Numbered from the stretch's first letter, positions 43,258-52,656 are shown. The stretch: DNA of 64,000 bases from Streptomyces sp. NBC_01353 (GCF_036237275.1 NZ_CP108352.1:5208001-5272000); one strand, 5' to 3'. Translations and numbers: made by a program. Notes: generated by a model not told the origin, from the letters alone.

Positions 43258-44582
43258 GCACGCAACGGAGGATGAGCGCGGCGGGAGTCGCGCTGATGCT
43301 CGGCGGAGCGGGGATCATGCTGGCCGCCAGCCCCGCTCAGGCCGCCGAGGTCGCGTACAAGACCGAGTGCATTCCGCCGTCCATCTCCGGCCTCCCGCCG
43401 GTACAGGGCACTACGAAGGTGCAGATCACCGCACCGGCGGAGGCGAAGGTCGGCGACGAGGTCGAGGTTGTCTGGAAGACGGTCGAGGCCGCGTCCAAGA
43501 ACCCCGACATCCTCGACCTGGAGAAGGACACGGTGAAGCCGACCGGTGTCGTCAAGGTCGGCGGAGCGGCGAGCGGCACGCTGAACATGGAGGGACCGCG
43601 GCAGAACCCGCCGATCCCGAAGAACAGCCCGATGGTGCTGCCGGACATGAAGGGCAAGCTGAAGCTGGAGAAGGCGGGCGAGATCACGCTGACGCCGGAC
43701 AAGTACAACATCAACGTCTCGAAGCCGATGTCGACGGACACGAAGTGTTCGCCGAAGGAGACGGTGGCGGTCGGGGCGACGATCAAGGTGTCGGAGGGCG
43801 GGGGCGGCAGCTCCTCGGGCGGCACGACGTCGGGCGGTACCACGTCGGGCGGCACGACGTCGGGCGGCACCACCTCCGGCGGAAGCACCACGGCCGGTGG
43901 AAGCAGCACCTCAGGAGGCACCTCCGGAGGCGGCGGCGGGCAGACCGACTTCACGGGCAAGGAGGTCTCGGTCCAGTTCTCCTGCCAGTCGCCCGGACCG
44001 GCGAACATCACCTCCAAGGTGACCATCAACGCCAAGAAGAACGGCGGCAGCTACGACCTCACGGTCAAGACCGCCAAGGGCGTCATGGACAGCCCCGCCC
44101 CGCTGCCCGCCGGGGCCCTCAAGCCCTCCATGGCGGTCAAGCTCGGCGGCGCGGACAGCGGCACGGTCAAGGTCGACGGCCCGGCGAACGCCGCCCCGCT
44201 GGAGCAGGGCAAGCCGGTCGACCTGCCGGACATGAAGGGCACGTACAAGCCCGGCGCGAGCGGCAAGGCCACGCTCAGCCCCGGCACCCTGACCATCAAC
44301 GTCTCGCTCGGCGGCTCGCCGATCGTGATCCCCTGCCAGGTCAAGGGCGCCGTCCAGGCCTCGCTGGAGCTCGACACCACCAAGCAGGAGGGCGGCGCGT
44401 CGGGCGGCGGTGACGCGACGTCCGGCGGCGGCTCCGGTTCGGCCGGCTCCGGCGGCGGCCTCGCGGAGACGGGCGCCGAGGACGACGGCGCCCTGCGCGC
44501 CCTCGCCCTGGTCGCCGGCACGGTGATCCTGCTCGGCGGCGCGGTGTTCACGTTCACCCCGTGGGCGCGCCTGCGGCGCTGA
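43254..44582 (+). CDS. Sortase-anchored surface protein (LAETG) with duplicated domain
   Basis: 442 residues from GTG overlapping the previous stop. The signal peptide ends SPAQA. Two domains like that of the first gene follow: one with SGTLNMEGPRQNPPIPKNSP, and a second with ADSGTVKVDGPANAAPLEQG and KGTYKPGASGKATLSPGTLT. They are joined by a ~50-residue Ser/Gly/Thr linker built on 15-bp DNA repeats. The end has LAETG at 403-407, a hydrophobic helix and ARLRR tail. LAXTG is the motif of actinobacterial class E sortases. Both anchored proteins of this operon probably share one partner or sortase, which is not in the window. Confidence 0.87.
   Translation: MSTQRRMSAAGVALMLGGAGIMLAASPAQAAEVAYKTECIPPSISGLPPVQGTTKVQITAPAEAKVGDEVEVVWKTVEAASKNPDILDLEKDTVKPTGVVKVGGAASGTLNMEGPRQNPPIPKNSPMVLPDMKGKLKLEKAGEITLTPDKYNINVSKPMSTDTKCSPKETVAVGATIKVSEGGGGSSSGGTTSGGTTSGGTTSGGTTSGGSTTAGGSSTSGGTSGGGGGQTDFTGKEVSVQFSCQSPGPANITSKVTINAKKNGGSYDLTVKTAKGVMDSPAPLPAGALKPSMAVKLGGADSGTVKVDGPANAAPLEQGKPVDLPDMKGTYKPGASGKATLSPGTLTINVSLGGSPIVIPCQVKGAVQASLELDTTKQEGGASGGGDATSGGGSGSAGSGGGLAETGAEDDGALRALALVAGTVILLGGAVFTFTPWARLRR
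43815..43889 (+). repeat. Five tandem 15-bp repeats encoding the Ser/Gly/Thr linker
   Basis: Units of TCGGGCGGCACGACG type begin at 43815, 43830, 43845, 43860 and 43875, each encoding SGGTT or a close variant. They form the flexible hinge between the two domains of the LAETG protein. Copy number may vary between strains. Confidence 0.88.
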
Positions 44583-44599
44583 CGCAGCGGCGGAAACGG

Positions 44600-44638
44600 C
44601 GGAGGGCCGCCGCACCGATTCGGTGCGGCGGCCCTCCG
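44600..44638. terminator. Strong bidirectional hairpin terminator
   Basis: An 18-bp uninterrupted stem (44600-44617 with 44621-44638) and 3-base loop lies between the sortase-substrate operon and the convergent peptide transporter. Confidence 0.93.
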
Positions 44639-44662
44639 TGCGTACGGCGTGGGACGTGGGCG

Positions 44663-46183
44663 TCAGTGGACCGTGCCCATGAGCGCCTGGACCTTCTTGC
44701 GGTACATGTAGATCGCGAAGCCGGCGCCGACGGCGAGCGTCGCCTGCATCGCGATGATCCCGGTTCCGTTCAGATCCACGCCCGCGATGGACAGCAGACC
44801 CGTGGTGCAGTCACCGGCGGTGACGGCGAGGAACCAGACACCCATCATCTGGGAGGCGTACTTCCGCGGCGCCATCTTCGTCGTGACGGAGAGACCCACG
44901 GGGGAGAGGCAGAGCTCACCGATGGTCTGGATCATGTAGATCGAGACGAGCCACATGGGGGAGACCATGGTGCCGTCGCCCGACATGTTCATCGGGACGA
45001 TGAAGACGAAGAAGGACGCACCGACGAGGACCAGACCCATCGCGAACTTCACGATGGTGTTCGGCTCCTGGTTCTTGCGGGCCAGCCACAGCCACAGCCA
45101 GGCGAAGATCGGGGCCAGCGCCATGACGAAGAGCGGGTTCAGGGACTGGTACCAGGTGGCGGAGAAGCCGAGGCCGAAGACGGTGTCGGCGGTCTTGTCG
45201 TCGGCGAACAGCGACAGGGTCGAACCACCCTGGTCGTAGATCATCCAGAAGATCGCGGCGGCCACGAAGAACCAGATGTAGCCGTTCATCTTCGACTGCT
45301 CACCGGCGCTGAGGTCCTTGTCGCGCTTGATGCGGGCCAGGACGGCGATCGGTATGAGCAGACCGGCGAGGGTGAGCGGGACCAGGGCCCAGTTCAGCGT
45401 GTACAGGCCGAGGGCGACGACGATGCCGTAGAAGACGGCCACGAGGGCGACGACGAGAGCGACCTTGGTGATGATCGCCTTGCGCTCGTCGACGGACAGC
45501 GGGTTCGGGACCTCGCTGCTCTTCGGGTTGAGGCTCTTGGCGAAGGTCAGGAAGACGGCCAGACCCAGGCCCATGCCCACCGCGGCGAGCGCGAAGCCGA
45601 GGTGCCAGTTGTACTCCTTGCCGATCGTTCCGATGAGCAGCGGAGCGACGAAGGCGCCGAGGTTGATGCCGATGTAGAAGAGCGTGAAGCCACCGTCACG
45701 ACGCGGGTCCTCGGGACCGTCGTAGAGGTGACCCACCATCGTCGAGATGTTGGCCTTCAGCAGACCCGAGCCGACGGCCACCAGCGCCAGGCCGACGAAG
45801 AACATCGCCGAACCGGGCAGCGCCAGGGACACATGGCCGGCCATGATCACGAAACCGGCGATGGTGACGGTCTTGCGGGCGCCCCAGACACGGTCGCCGA
45901 ACCAGCCGCCCGGCATCGCCATCAGGTAGACCATCGACACGTACACGGAGTAGATGGCCGTGGCCGTGGCGGCCTTCATCGCCAGGCCGCCACCCTGGCT
46001 GCCCACGGCGGCGTCCGCGCCACCGGAGACCAGGTAGTACACCAGCAGGGCCCGCATCCCGTAGTAGGAGAAGCGCTCCCACATCTCGGTGAAGAAGAGG
46101 GTGGTCAGGCCGCGGGGGTGGCCGAGGAACGTCTTCTGGTACCGGGGGGATCCGGTCGAAGCCGTCGTCACGCTGGACGCCAT
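44663..46183 (-). CDS. POT/PTR2 family proton-dependent oligopeptide transporter
   Basis: 506 residues, ATG with AAGGA five bases upstream; the frame stays open further but without homology. The PTR2 signature is visible: FFTEMWERFSYYGMRALLVY in helix 1 (ExxER) and GGWFGDRVWGARKTVTIAGF. FTLFYIGINLGAFVAPLLIG is the second family motif. About fourteen TM helices are predicted. It imports di- and tripeptides with protons. It is divergent from the two-component system, with a long 425-base intergenic region. Confidence 0.95.
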   Translation of the reverse strand: MASSVTTASTGSPRYQKTFLGHPRGLTTLFFTEMWERFSYYGMRALLVYYLVSGGADAAVGSQGGGLAMKAATATAIYSVYVSMVYLMAMPGGWFGDRVWGARKTVTIAGFVIMAGHVSLALPGSAMFFVGLALVAVGSGLLKANISTMVGHLYDGPEDPRRDGGFTLFYIGINLGAFVAPLLIGTIGKEYNWHLGFALAAVGMGLGLAVFLTFAKSLNPKSSEVPNPLSVDERKAIITKVALVVALVAVFYGIVVALGLYTLNWALVPLTLAGLLIPIAVLARIKRDKDLSAGEQSKMNGYIWFFVAAAIFWMIYDQGGSTLSLFADDKTADTVFGLGFSATWYQSLNPLFVMALAPIFAWLWLWLARKNQEPNTIVKFAMGLVLVGASFFVFIVPMNMSGDGTMVSPMWLVSIYMIQTIGELCLSPVGLSVTTKMAPRKYASQMMGVWFLAVTAGDCTTGLLSIAGVDLNGTGIIAMQATLAVGAGFAIYMYRKKVQALMGTVH

Positions 46184-46608
46184 GTCGATCCTTGCTCTGT
46201 CGGGACGCGCGCCTTGTGAGCGTGGTGCGCCCGGTGGGGGAGGCCGGCACCGGCGGGAGTGGTCGCACCCCGCCGGGATCCACGCCCCTGACGCCGTATC
46301 GCGTCTCGGGACCCGGCCCACAGGTCGTTCACTGTCATCGAGGTTGGCGGAGCCGACCTCACGCAGAAAGAGGACCTTGTCGCACGAAGCGAGCCAAAGG
46401 TCCCCGATTACCGCAACTGATGCCTCGCCACCATACGACACGACAGTGGCCGATATGGAAGGACTTGAGAGATGGATCACAGGTGATCTAGGAACCAACA
46501 GGCCTCATTCAAAGGTCATGTGCAGGTTACCCACCTTGATCCGCAGGAGCCCCCGCGGCCCTGTGGATCACGCCCCGAGGCGTCCGCCGTGCGGACTACC
46601 ATCACCCC
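46184..46608. promoter_or_regulatory. Long divergent promoter region, peptide transporter versus two-component system
   Basis: 425 bases without a supportable gene. The region holds a 14-bp palindrome, GATCAC-AG-GTGATC (46475-46488), and a wide GATCC/GGATC inverted repeat (46538-46566). The transporter must have a long leader or a promoter near 46250-46400. Which gene the palindrome serves cannot be told. Confidence 0.45.
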
Positions 46609-47286
46609 ATGACCCGTGTACTGCTCGCCGAGGACGACGCATCCATCTCGGAGCCGCTGGCCCGTGCGCTGCGGAGAGAGGGATACGAGGTCGAGGTGCG
46701 GGAGGACGGACCCACCGCCCTCGACGCCGGACTCCAGGGCGGAGTCGATCTCGTCGTGCTCGACCTCGGACTGCCCGGCATGGACGGCCTGGAGGTCGCC
46801 CGGCGGCTGCGCGCCGAGGGCCACACGGTTCCGATCCTGGTGCTCACCGCCCGCGCCGACGAGGTCGACACCGTCGTCGGGCTGGACGCGGGCGCCGACG
46901 ACTACGTCACCAAGCCCTTCCGTCTCGCCGAGCTCCTCGCCCGTGTCCGGGCCCTGCTCCGGCGCGGCGCCACCGAGCCGGCCGCCGCGCCCGCGACGCA
47001 CGGGGTCCGGATCGACGTCGAGTCGCACCGCGCCTGGATGGGCGACGAGGAGCTCCAGCTCACGGCGAAGGAGTTCGACCTGCTCCGGGTCCTCGTCCGG
47101 GACGCCGGCCGGGTCGTCACCCGCGACCAGCTGATGCGTGAGGTCTGGGACACCACGTGGTGGTCGTCGACCAAGACCCTCGACATGCACATCTCCTGGC
47201 TCCGCAAGAAGCTCGGCGACGACGCGGCGAACCCGCGCTACATCGCCACGGTCCGAGGCGTCGGCTTCCGCTTCGAGAAGAGCTAG
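46609..47286 (+). CDS. OmpR-family response regulator
   Basis: 225 residues. The receiver domain has acidic pair LAEDDAS, phospho-acceptor Asp52 (VVLDLGLPGMDG), Thr80 (LVLTARAD) and Lys102 (DDYVTKPF). A C-terminal winged helix (about 130-222) has LTAKEFDLLRVLVRDAGRVV and STKTLDMHISWLRKKLGDD, with RYIATVRGVGFRFE at the end. It acts with the sensor kinase 133 bases downstream. Regulon unknown; the divergent peptide transporter is a possible target. Confidence 0.95.
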   Translation: MTRVLLAEDDASISEPLARALRREGYEVEVREDGPTALDAGLQGGVDLVVLDLGLPGMDGLEVARRLRAEGHTVPILVLTARADEVDTVVGLDAGADDYVTKPFRLAELLARVRALLRRGATEPAAAPATHGVRIDVESHRAWMGDEELQLTAKEFDLLRVLVRDAGRVVTRDQLMREVWDTTWWSSTKTLDMHISWLRKKLGDDAANPRYIATVRGVGFRFEKS

Positions 47287-47419
47287 CCCCGGAAGGGGCC
47301 CTCTTCCCCGGCAGGAGCCTGCGCTCCCCGCAGGAGCCGGCAGAGTGAGCCAGGGCCCCGCGCCCCGCGCGCCGTAGGCTCGGGGGCGTGCCCCACACCC
47401 CCGCCCGGAGGACCGCCCC

Positions 47420-48685
47420 GTGCGTCGCCGTCTGATCAACTCCACGCTCGCCGTCGTCCTCGTCGTCATCGCCGTCTTCGGGGTGTCCCTCGTCATCGTC
47501 GAGACGCGGACCATCTCCTCCAGCGCCCAGGAAAGCGTGGACTCCGAGGCCGTACGCCTGGTCTCCATCGTCGACAGCCGGCTCATCGGCGGGGAGCCCG
47601 TCAACCCGGACATCCTCGCCGAGCAGAGCGGTGCCAAGCGGTACGCCCTGATCGAGATCCCCGGCCGCGCCCCCATCGAGATCGGCGCCCGCCCCGAGGG
47701 CAGCGTCATCCGCGGCACCGCCGCGGGCGAGCGCGGGGAGACCGTCACCGTCGAGGAGTCCCGCTCCACCATCACCTCCGAGGTGGGCCGCACCCTCCTG
47801 ATCATCGGCGCCGTGGCCCTGCTGGCCGTCGTGGCCGCCGTGCTGCTCGCCGTACGCCAGGCCAACCGGCTGACGTCCCCGCTCACCGACCTCGCCGAGA
47901 CCGCCGAACGCCTCGGTTCGGGCGACCCCCGCCCGCGCCACAAGCGGTACGGCGTGGCGGAGCTGGACCGGGTCGCCGACGTCCTGGACGCCTCTGCCGA
48001 GCGGATCGCCCGGATGCTCACCGCCGAGCGCCGGCTCGCCGCGGACGCCTCGCACCAGCTCCGTACGCCCCTCACGGCGCTCTCCATGCGCTTGGAGGAG
48101 GTCGCCGTCGCCGACGACCTCGACACGGTCAAGGAGGAGGCGACGATCGCGCTCACGCAGGTGGAGCGGCTCACCGACGTCGTGGAGCGGCTGCTGACCA
48201 ACTCGCGCGACCCGCGCACGGGCTCCGCCATCGCCTTCGACCTCGACGAGGTCGTCAAGCAGCAGATCGAGGAGTGGCGCCCCGCCTACCGCAGCGCGGG
48301 CCGGGCCATCGTCCACTCGGGCAAGCAGGGGATGCGCGCGGTGGGCACCCCGGGGGCCGTGGCCCAGGTCCTCGCCGCGCTGATCGAGAACTCGCTCATG
48401 CACGGCGGCGGCACCGTCGCCCTGCGCACCCGCGTCACCGGCAACCAGTCCGTGATCGAGGTCACCGACGAGGGCCCGGGCGTTCCCGCCGATCTCGGCG
48501 CGCGGATCTTCGAGCGGACCATCAGCGGCCGTAACTCCACCGGCATCGGACTCGCCGTCGCCCGGGACCTCGCGGAGGCGGACGGAGGCCGGCTCGAGCT
48601 GCTCCAGCAGCAGCCTCCGGTGTTCGCGCTCTTCCTGGGCCGCGAGGTCAGGAGCCGCAAGGACCAGGAGCGCCCGGTCCGCTAG
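47420..48685 (+). CDS. Sensor histidine kinase
   Basis: 421 residues from GTG with GGAGG eight bases upstream. Two TM helices (about 7-27 and 125-145) bracket an extracytoplasmic sensor of about 95 residues (VDSRLIGGEPVNPDILAEQS and onward). HAMP-like LTSPLTDLAETAERLGSGD follows. The phospho-acceptor is His212 (ADASHQLRTPLTALSMRL), with N-box AALIENSLMHGGG and G-box DEGPGVPADLG and STGIGLAVARDLAEADGG. It is the partner of the OmpR-type regulator upstream. Its 3' end contains half of a terminator hairpin. Confidence 0.94.
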   Translation: MRRRLINSTLAVVLVVIAVFGVSLVIVETRTISSSAQESVDSEAVRLVSIVDSRLIGGEPVNPDILAEQSGAKRYALIEIPGRAPIEIGARPEGSVIRGTAAGERGETVTVEESRSTITSEVGRTLLIIGAVALLAVVAAVLLAVRQANRLTSPLTDLAETAERLGSGDPRPRHKRYGVAELDRVADVLDASAERIARMLTAERRLAADASHQLRTPLTALSMRLEEVAVADDLDTVKEEATIALTQVERLTDVVERLLTNSRDPRTGSAIAFDLDEVVKQQIEEWRPAYRSAGRAIVHSGKQGMRAVGTPGAVAQVLAALIENSLMHGGGTVALRTRVTGNQSVIEVTDEGPGVPADLGARIFERTISGRNSTGIGLAVARDLAEADGGRLELLQQQPPVFALFLGREVRSRKDQERPVR

Positions 48686-48701
48686 CGAACGGGGCGCTCC
48701 T
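48666..48701. terminator. Terminator overlapping the end of the kinase gene
   Basis: AGGAGCGCCC (48666-48675), within the last codons, pairs perfectly with GGGCGCTCCT (48692-48701). The stop codon lies in the loop. It sits between the convergent kinase and GtrA genes. Confidence 0.75.
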
Positions 48702-48766
48702 GAGGGCGTCGGAGGGGTGTCGTAGGGGCGTCCGGGGCGTTCGGAGCGTGCCGGTGGGAAAGCCCC

Positions 48767-49288
48767 CTACAGCACCCGGTCCGGCTGCTTCCTGGTCGTC
48801 TGCGACGGCGGAGCCTGCTCCAGGAACGATTCGGCGGTCTGGACCGCCTCCCGCGCCGGCAGCGTCCGGAACACCCAGGTCCGGTACGACCAGAACCGGA
48901 ACAGCGTCGCGACGCCGATCCCCAGGAACTTGAAGACGTTGCTCTGAAGGGGGGTGTCCCAGCCGAACCCGTACGTCGCCGCGTACAGGATGCCGTTCTG
49001 GATCACCAGGCCGGCGACGCTGAACAGCAGGAAGAGCGTCAGCTCCTTCGTCCGGCTGCTCTTGTCGCGGTCCCGGTACGTGAAGTACCGGAAGCCCAGG
49101 TAGTTGAAGCCGATCGCGACGACGGTGGCGATGATGCTCGCCCGTACGACGGGGACCTCCGTGAGATGGCGTACGAGGTTGAAGACCCCGAGGTCCACCA
49201 GGAGGCCGACACCACCGACGGCACCGAACTTCGCGAACTCGCGCGTGAGCCGATCAAGCCGCACACGCAGTGCGCCGGGTTCACTCAT
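48767..49288 (-). CDS. GtrA family membrane protein
   Basis: 173 residues with four TM helices (about 20-40, 47-66, 88-108 and 120-138). GtrA features: FAKFGAVGGVGLLVDLGVFN, then ATVVAIGFNYLGFRYFTYRD and FKFLGIGVATLFRFWSYRTW. GtrA proteins take part in lipid-linked sugar flipping during polysaccharide modification (O-antigen glucosylation, arabinogalactan in actinobacteria). The polar C-terminal tail is ~30 residues. It diverges from purK, about 160 bases between starts. Confidence 0.92.
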   Translation of the reverse strand: MSEPGALRVRLDRLTREFAKFGAVGGVGLLVDLGVFNLVRHLTEVPVVRASIIATVVAIGFNYLGFRYFTYRDRDKSSRTKELTLFLLFSVAGLVIQNGILYAATYGFGWDTPLQSNVFKFLGIGVATLFRFWSYRTWVFRTLPAREAVQTAESFLEQAPPSQTTRKQPDRVL

Positions 49289-49439
49289 GGTGATTGCTCA
49301 GCCCCGTCCGTTCGGTTTCGTCGACCCAGCCATGCTAACCAGACCGTCTGGCACCTGCCCGGGGACATTGCAAACCACGGAAAAACCCCGGCGAGCTGTC
49401 GTAAAGCACAGGCGGGGGAGGCTTCGCGCATGGTGCGGA

Positions 49440-49445
49440 TACCCT
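49440..49445 (+). promoter_or_regulatory. -10 element implying a leaderless purK message
   Basis: TACCCT ends seven bases before the GTG of purK, and no ribosome site at proper spacing exists (only AGAGG directly abutting GTG). Transcription would then begin at or near the GTG. The -35 box is weak. Confidence 0.4.
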
Positions 49446-49451
49446 AAGAGG

Positions 49452-50591
49452 GTGACGTTCCCGGTAGTCGGCATGGTCGGTGGCGGTCAGCTCGCCCGTA
49501 TGACCCACGAGGCGGGTATCCCCCTCGGCATCAAGTTCAAGCTGCTCAGTGACACCCCGCAGGACTCGGCGGCCCAGGTGGTGAGCGAGGTCGTCATCGG
49601 CGACTATCGCGACCTGGCTACGCTGCGTGACTTCGCGCGCGGCTGTGACGTGATCACCTTCGATCACGAGCACGTCCCCGCCGAGCATCTGCGAGCCCTG
49701 GAGGAGGACGGCATCGTCGTCCGCCCCGGGCTCGCCGCGCTGGTGCACGCCCAGGACAAGGGGGTGATGCGCGCGAAGCTCGACGAGATCGGCGCGCCGA
49801 GCCCCCGTCACCGCATCGTCGCCGATCCGGCGGACGCGGCGGCCTTCGCGGCGGAGGTGGGCGGCTTCCCGATCATCCTCAAGACCGTGAGCGGAGGCTA
49901 CGACGGCAAGGGCGTCTGGTTCGTCCGTACGGAAGCCGACGCGCGGGACCCGTTCCTCGCGGGCGTCCAGGTGCTGGCCGAGGAGAAGGTCGACTTCGCG
50001 CGCGAGCTCGCCGCGAACATCGTCCGCTCCCCGCACGGCCAGGCCGTCGCCTACCCGGTCGTCGAGTCCCAGCAGGTCGACGGCGTCTGCGACACGGTGA
50101 TCGCGCCCGCGCCGAACCTGTCGGGCGAGCTGGCCGGCCAGGCGCAGGAGCTGGCGCTGCGGATCGCCAAGGAGCTCGACGTCGTCGGCCATCTGGCCGT
50201 GGAGCTCTTCGAGACCACCGACGGGCGGATGCTCGTCAACGAACTCGCCATGCGTCCCCACAACTCCGGCCACTGGACCCAGGACGGCGCGATCACCTCG
50301 CAGTTCGCCAACCACGTCCGGGCCGTCCTCGACCTGCCGCTGGGCGATCCGCGCCCGCGCGCCACGTGGACGGTCATGTGCAATGTGCTGGGCGGGGACT
50401 ACCCGGACATGTACTACGCCTATCTGCACTGCATGGCCCGGGATCCGCAGCTCAAGATCCACATGTACGGCAAGGACGTGAAGCCCGGCCGCAAGGTGGG
50501 GCACGTCAACACCTACGGCGACGACCTGGACGACGTGCTGGAGCGCGCCCGTCACGCCGCCGGCTATCTGCGAGGAACGATCACCGAATGA
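49452..50591 (+). CDS. purK: N5-carboxyaminoimidazole ribonucleotide synthase
   Basis: 379 residues from GTG ([20 protein letters not shown]). The ATP-grasp fold is recognisable from the opening [22 protein letters not shown], the ATP-binding [20 protein letters not shown] and the catalytic [14 protein letters not shown]. It carboxylates AIR with ATP and bicarbonate in purine synthesis. The frame remains open far upstream, but homology starts here. The start is probably leaderless. purE overlaps the stop (ATGA), so the two enzymes of this step are coupled. Confidence 0.96.
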   Translation: MTFPVVGMVGGGQLARMTHEAGIPLGIKFKLLSDTPQDSAAQVVSEVVIGDYRDLATLRDFARGCDVITFDHEHVPAEHLRALEEDGIVVRPGLAALVHAQDKGVMRAKLDEIGAPSPRHRIVADPADAAAFAAEVGGFPIILKTVSGGYDGKGVWFVRTEADARDPFLAGVQVLAEEKVDFARELAANIVRSPHGQAVAYPVVESQQVDGVCDTVIAPAPNLSGELAGQAQELALRIAKELDVVGHLAVELFETTDGRMLVNELAMRPHNSGHWTQDGAITSQFANHVRAVLDLPLGDPRPRATWTVMCNVLGGDYPDMYYAYLHCMARDPQLKIHMYGKDVKPGRKVGHVNTYGDDLDDVLERARHAAGYLRGTITE

Positions 50592-51118
50592 GCCCTGTGA
50601 GCCCCGTCGTAGGCATCGTCATGGGATCCGACTCCGACTGGCCCGTCATGGAGGCCGCGGCGCAGGCCCTGGACGAGTTCGAGATCGCGTACGAGGTCGA
50701 CGTCGTCTCCGCGCACCGGATGCCGCGCGAGATGGTCGCGTACGGCGAGGGGGCCGCCGACCGCGGCCTGAAGGCGATCATCGCGGGCGCCGGCGGCGCC
50801 GCCCATCTGCCGGGGATGCTCGCCTCGGTGACCCCGCTCCCGGTCATCGGTGTGCCGGTCCCGCTGAAGTACCTCGACGGCATGGACTCGCTCCTCTCCA
50901 TCGTGCAGATGCCGGCCGGTGTGCCGGTGGCCACGGTCTCGGTCGGCGGAGCGCGCAACGCCGGTCTGCTCGCGGCCCGGATCCTCGCCACGCAGGACGC
51001 CGAACTGCTGGTCCGGATGCGGGAGTTCCAGCAGGAGCTGAACGACCAGGCGACCGAGAAGGGCAAGCGGCTGCGGGCCAAGGTCGAGGGCTCGGAGTCG
51101 TTCGGCTTCGCCAAGTGA
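50588..51118 (+). CDS. purE: N5-carboxyaminoimidazole ribonucleotide mutase, PurE class I
   Basis: 176 residues. Class I PurE signatures: [36 protein letters not shown] (catalytic His), [20 protein letters not shown] and [20 protein letters not shown]. It converts N5-CAIR to CAIR immediately after PurK. Its GTGA overlap with the dipeptidase gene shows that all three genes form one operon, joining purine synthesis to a peptidase for no obvious metabolic reason. Confidence 0.97.
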   Translation: MSPVSPVVGIVMGSDSDWPVMEAAAQALDEFEIAYEVDVVSAHRMPREMVAYGEGAADRGLKAIIAGAGGAAHLPGMLASVTPLPVIGVPVPLKYLDGMDSLLSIVQMPAGVPVATVSVGGARNAGLLAARILATQDAELLVRMREFQQELNDQATEKGKRLRAKVEGSESFGFAK

Positions 51119-52329
51119 GCGGCCCGGCGAACGCGGCCGACCGCCTGGCGGAGGCGCTGGAGCTGCTGGCCTCCGCACCCGTCGTGGACGGTCACAACGA
51201 CCTGCCGTGGGCGCTGCGCAAGCACGCGGGCTACGACCTGGACCGGCTCGACATCGCGGCCGACCAGACCGGCGCGCTCCACACCGACCTGGCCCGGCTG
51301 CGGGCCGGCGGGGTCGGCGCCCAGTTCTGGTCGGTGTACGTGTCGTGCGAGCTGACCGGTGACGACGCGGTCAGCGCCACCCTGGAGCAGATCGACATCG
51401 TCGACCAGCTGCTCGACCGGTACGCCGCCGATCTCGCCCCCGCCCTGACCGCGGACGACATGGAGTCGGCGCGGAAGGAGGGTCGTATCGCCTCCCTGAA
51501 GGGCGCCGAGGGCGGCCACTCCGTCAACAACTCCCTCGCCACGCTGCGCGCGTTGCACAGCCTGGGCGTGCGCTACATGACGCTCACCCACAACGACAAC
51601 ACCGCGTGGGCGGACTCGGCGACGGACGAGCCGGGCGTCGGCGGTCTCTCCCCCTTCGGCCACGAGGTCGTCCGGGAGATGAACCGGGTCGGGATGCTCG
51701 TCGACCTCTCGCACGTCGCCGCGACGACGATGCGGGACGCGCTGGCCACCGCCGTCGCGCCGGTGATCTTCTCGCACTCCTCCGCGCGCGCGGTCTGCGA
51801 CCACCCGCGGAACATCCCCGACGACGTGCTGGCGCAGCTGCCCGCGAACGGGGGAGTGGCGATGGCGACGTTCGTGCCGAAGTTCATCCTCCCCGCGGCC
51901 GTGGAGTGGACGGCCCGGGCCGACGAGAACATGCGGGCGCACGGACTGCACCACCTCGACACGACGCCGGCGGCGATGAAGATCCACCGCGCGTTCGAGG
52001 CGGGGAACCCGCGCCCGATCGCCACCGCGGCGACCGTCGCCGACCACCTCGACCATATGCGCGAGGTCGCCGGCATCGACCACATCGGCATCGGCGGCGA
52101 CTACGACGGAACGGCGTTCACACCGGCCGGCCTCGACGATGTCGCGGGCTACCCGAACCTGATCGCGGAGCTGCTGACCCGCGGCTGGTCGCACGCCGAC
52201 CTCGCCAAGCTGACCTGGTCCAACGCGGTCCGCGCGCTGCGGGACGCGGAGGCCGTCTCGCGCGAGCTCCGGGAGACCCGGGCGCCGTCGAACGCGACGA
52301 TCGACTCGCTCGATTCCCCGCCCTCCTGA
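51115..52329 (+). CDS. Membrane dipeptidase family (renal dipeptidase-like, M19)
   Basis: 404 residues from GTG overlapping purE. M19 features: [13 protein letters not shown] (metal His/Asp), [20 protein letters not shown] (bridging Glu), [13 protein letters not shown] and [11 protein letters not shown] (metal His residues), and GIGGDYDGT. There is no signal peptide, so it is a cytoplasmic zinc dipeptidase. The S. coelicolor homologue in the same purE context, Sco3058, has been characterised as a renal-dipeptidase relative acting on L-D dipeptides. Followed by a UUCG-loop terminator, then by a decayed paralogue fragment. Confidence 0.95.
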   Translation: MSGPANAADRLAEALELLASAPVVDGHNDLPWALRKHAGYDLDRLDIAADQTGALHTDLARLRAGGVGAQFWSVYVSCELTGDDAVSATLEQIDIVDQLLDRYAADLAPALTADDMESARKEGRIASLKGAEGGHSVNNSLATLRALHSLGVRYMTLTHNDNTAWADSATDEPGVGGLSPFGHEVVREMNRVGMLVDLSHVAATTMRDALATAVAPVIFSHSSARAVCDHPRNIPDDVLAQLPANGGVAMATFVPKFILPAAVEWTARADENMRAHGLHHLDTTPAAMKIHRAFEAGNPRPIATAATVADHLDHMREVAGIDHIGIGGDYDGTAFTPAGLDDVAGYPNLIAELLTRGWSHADLAKLTWSNAVRALRDAEAVSRELRETRAPSNATIDSLDSPPS

Positions 52330-52339
52330 CGGAGCATCG

Positions 52340-52369
52340 GCGAAGGCCCCGCTTCGGCGGGGCCTTCGC
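52340..52369 (+). terminator. UUCG-loop terminator of the purK-purE-dipeptidase operon
   Basis: A perfect 13-bp stem (52340-52352 with 52357-52369) is closed by an extra-stable C(TTCG)G loop, ten bases after the dipeptidase stop. Confidence 0.93.
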
Positions 52370-52378
52370 GCGTCCCGG

Positions 52379-52534
52379 GTGGTGGTCGGCGGCTCGATCG
52401 CCACACTGCGGGCCTACCAGGCGCTCGGGGTACGGGCCGTCAACCTGCCCCGCTTCGACGGCTTCGCCAAGGAGGCCGTACGGGAGATGAACGGTCTGGT
52501 CCCGCACCACGCGCATGCGCCGCGCGGCCTGACA
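52379..52534 (+). pseudogene. Remnant of a second M19 dipeptidase gene
   Basis: About 45 codons read GGSIATLRAYQALGVR, then FAKEAVREMNGLV. They match the intact neighbour's [19 protein letters not shown] and [15 protein letters not shown], with the metal-binding region between them deleted. A following frame change would give TRMRRAA before a stop, like the next dipeptidase segment. Both ends of the protein are missing. It lies between two terminators, so it is probably untranscribed. It reads as a decayed tandem paralogue. The match is short, and confidence is moderate. Confidence 0.6.
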
Positions 52535-52537
52535 CGA

Positions 52538-52580
52538 CGGTGCCCCGCCACCCCCGGTCGACGGGGGAGGCGGGGCACCG
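52538..52580. terminator. Long hairpin terminator of the UDP-glucose dehydrogenase gene
   Basis: CGGTGCCCCGCC (52538-52549) and CCCCCG (52551-52556) pair with CGGGGG (52562-52567) and GGCGGGGCACCG (52569-52580), with one A-A mismatch. The hairpin is 77 bases downstream of the leftward gene's stop. Confidence 0.88.
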
Positions 52581-52656
52581 GCGCACGATCTTGGTGCCAG
52601 GGGGCACCGCGCACATCTGTCCCAGGCCCGCGGTCGGCGGGCCCCGGCGTCCGTTC

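Noticed and set aside
46089-47141. Open frame over the transporter-regulator intergenic region
   Set aside because: Arg/Pro/His-rich translation without codon bias. It overlaps the well-supported response regulator in another frame.
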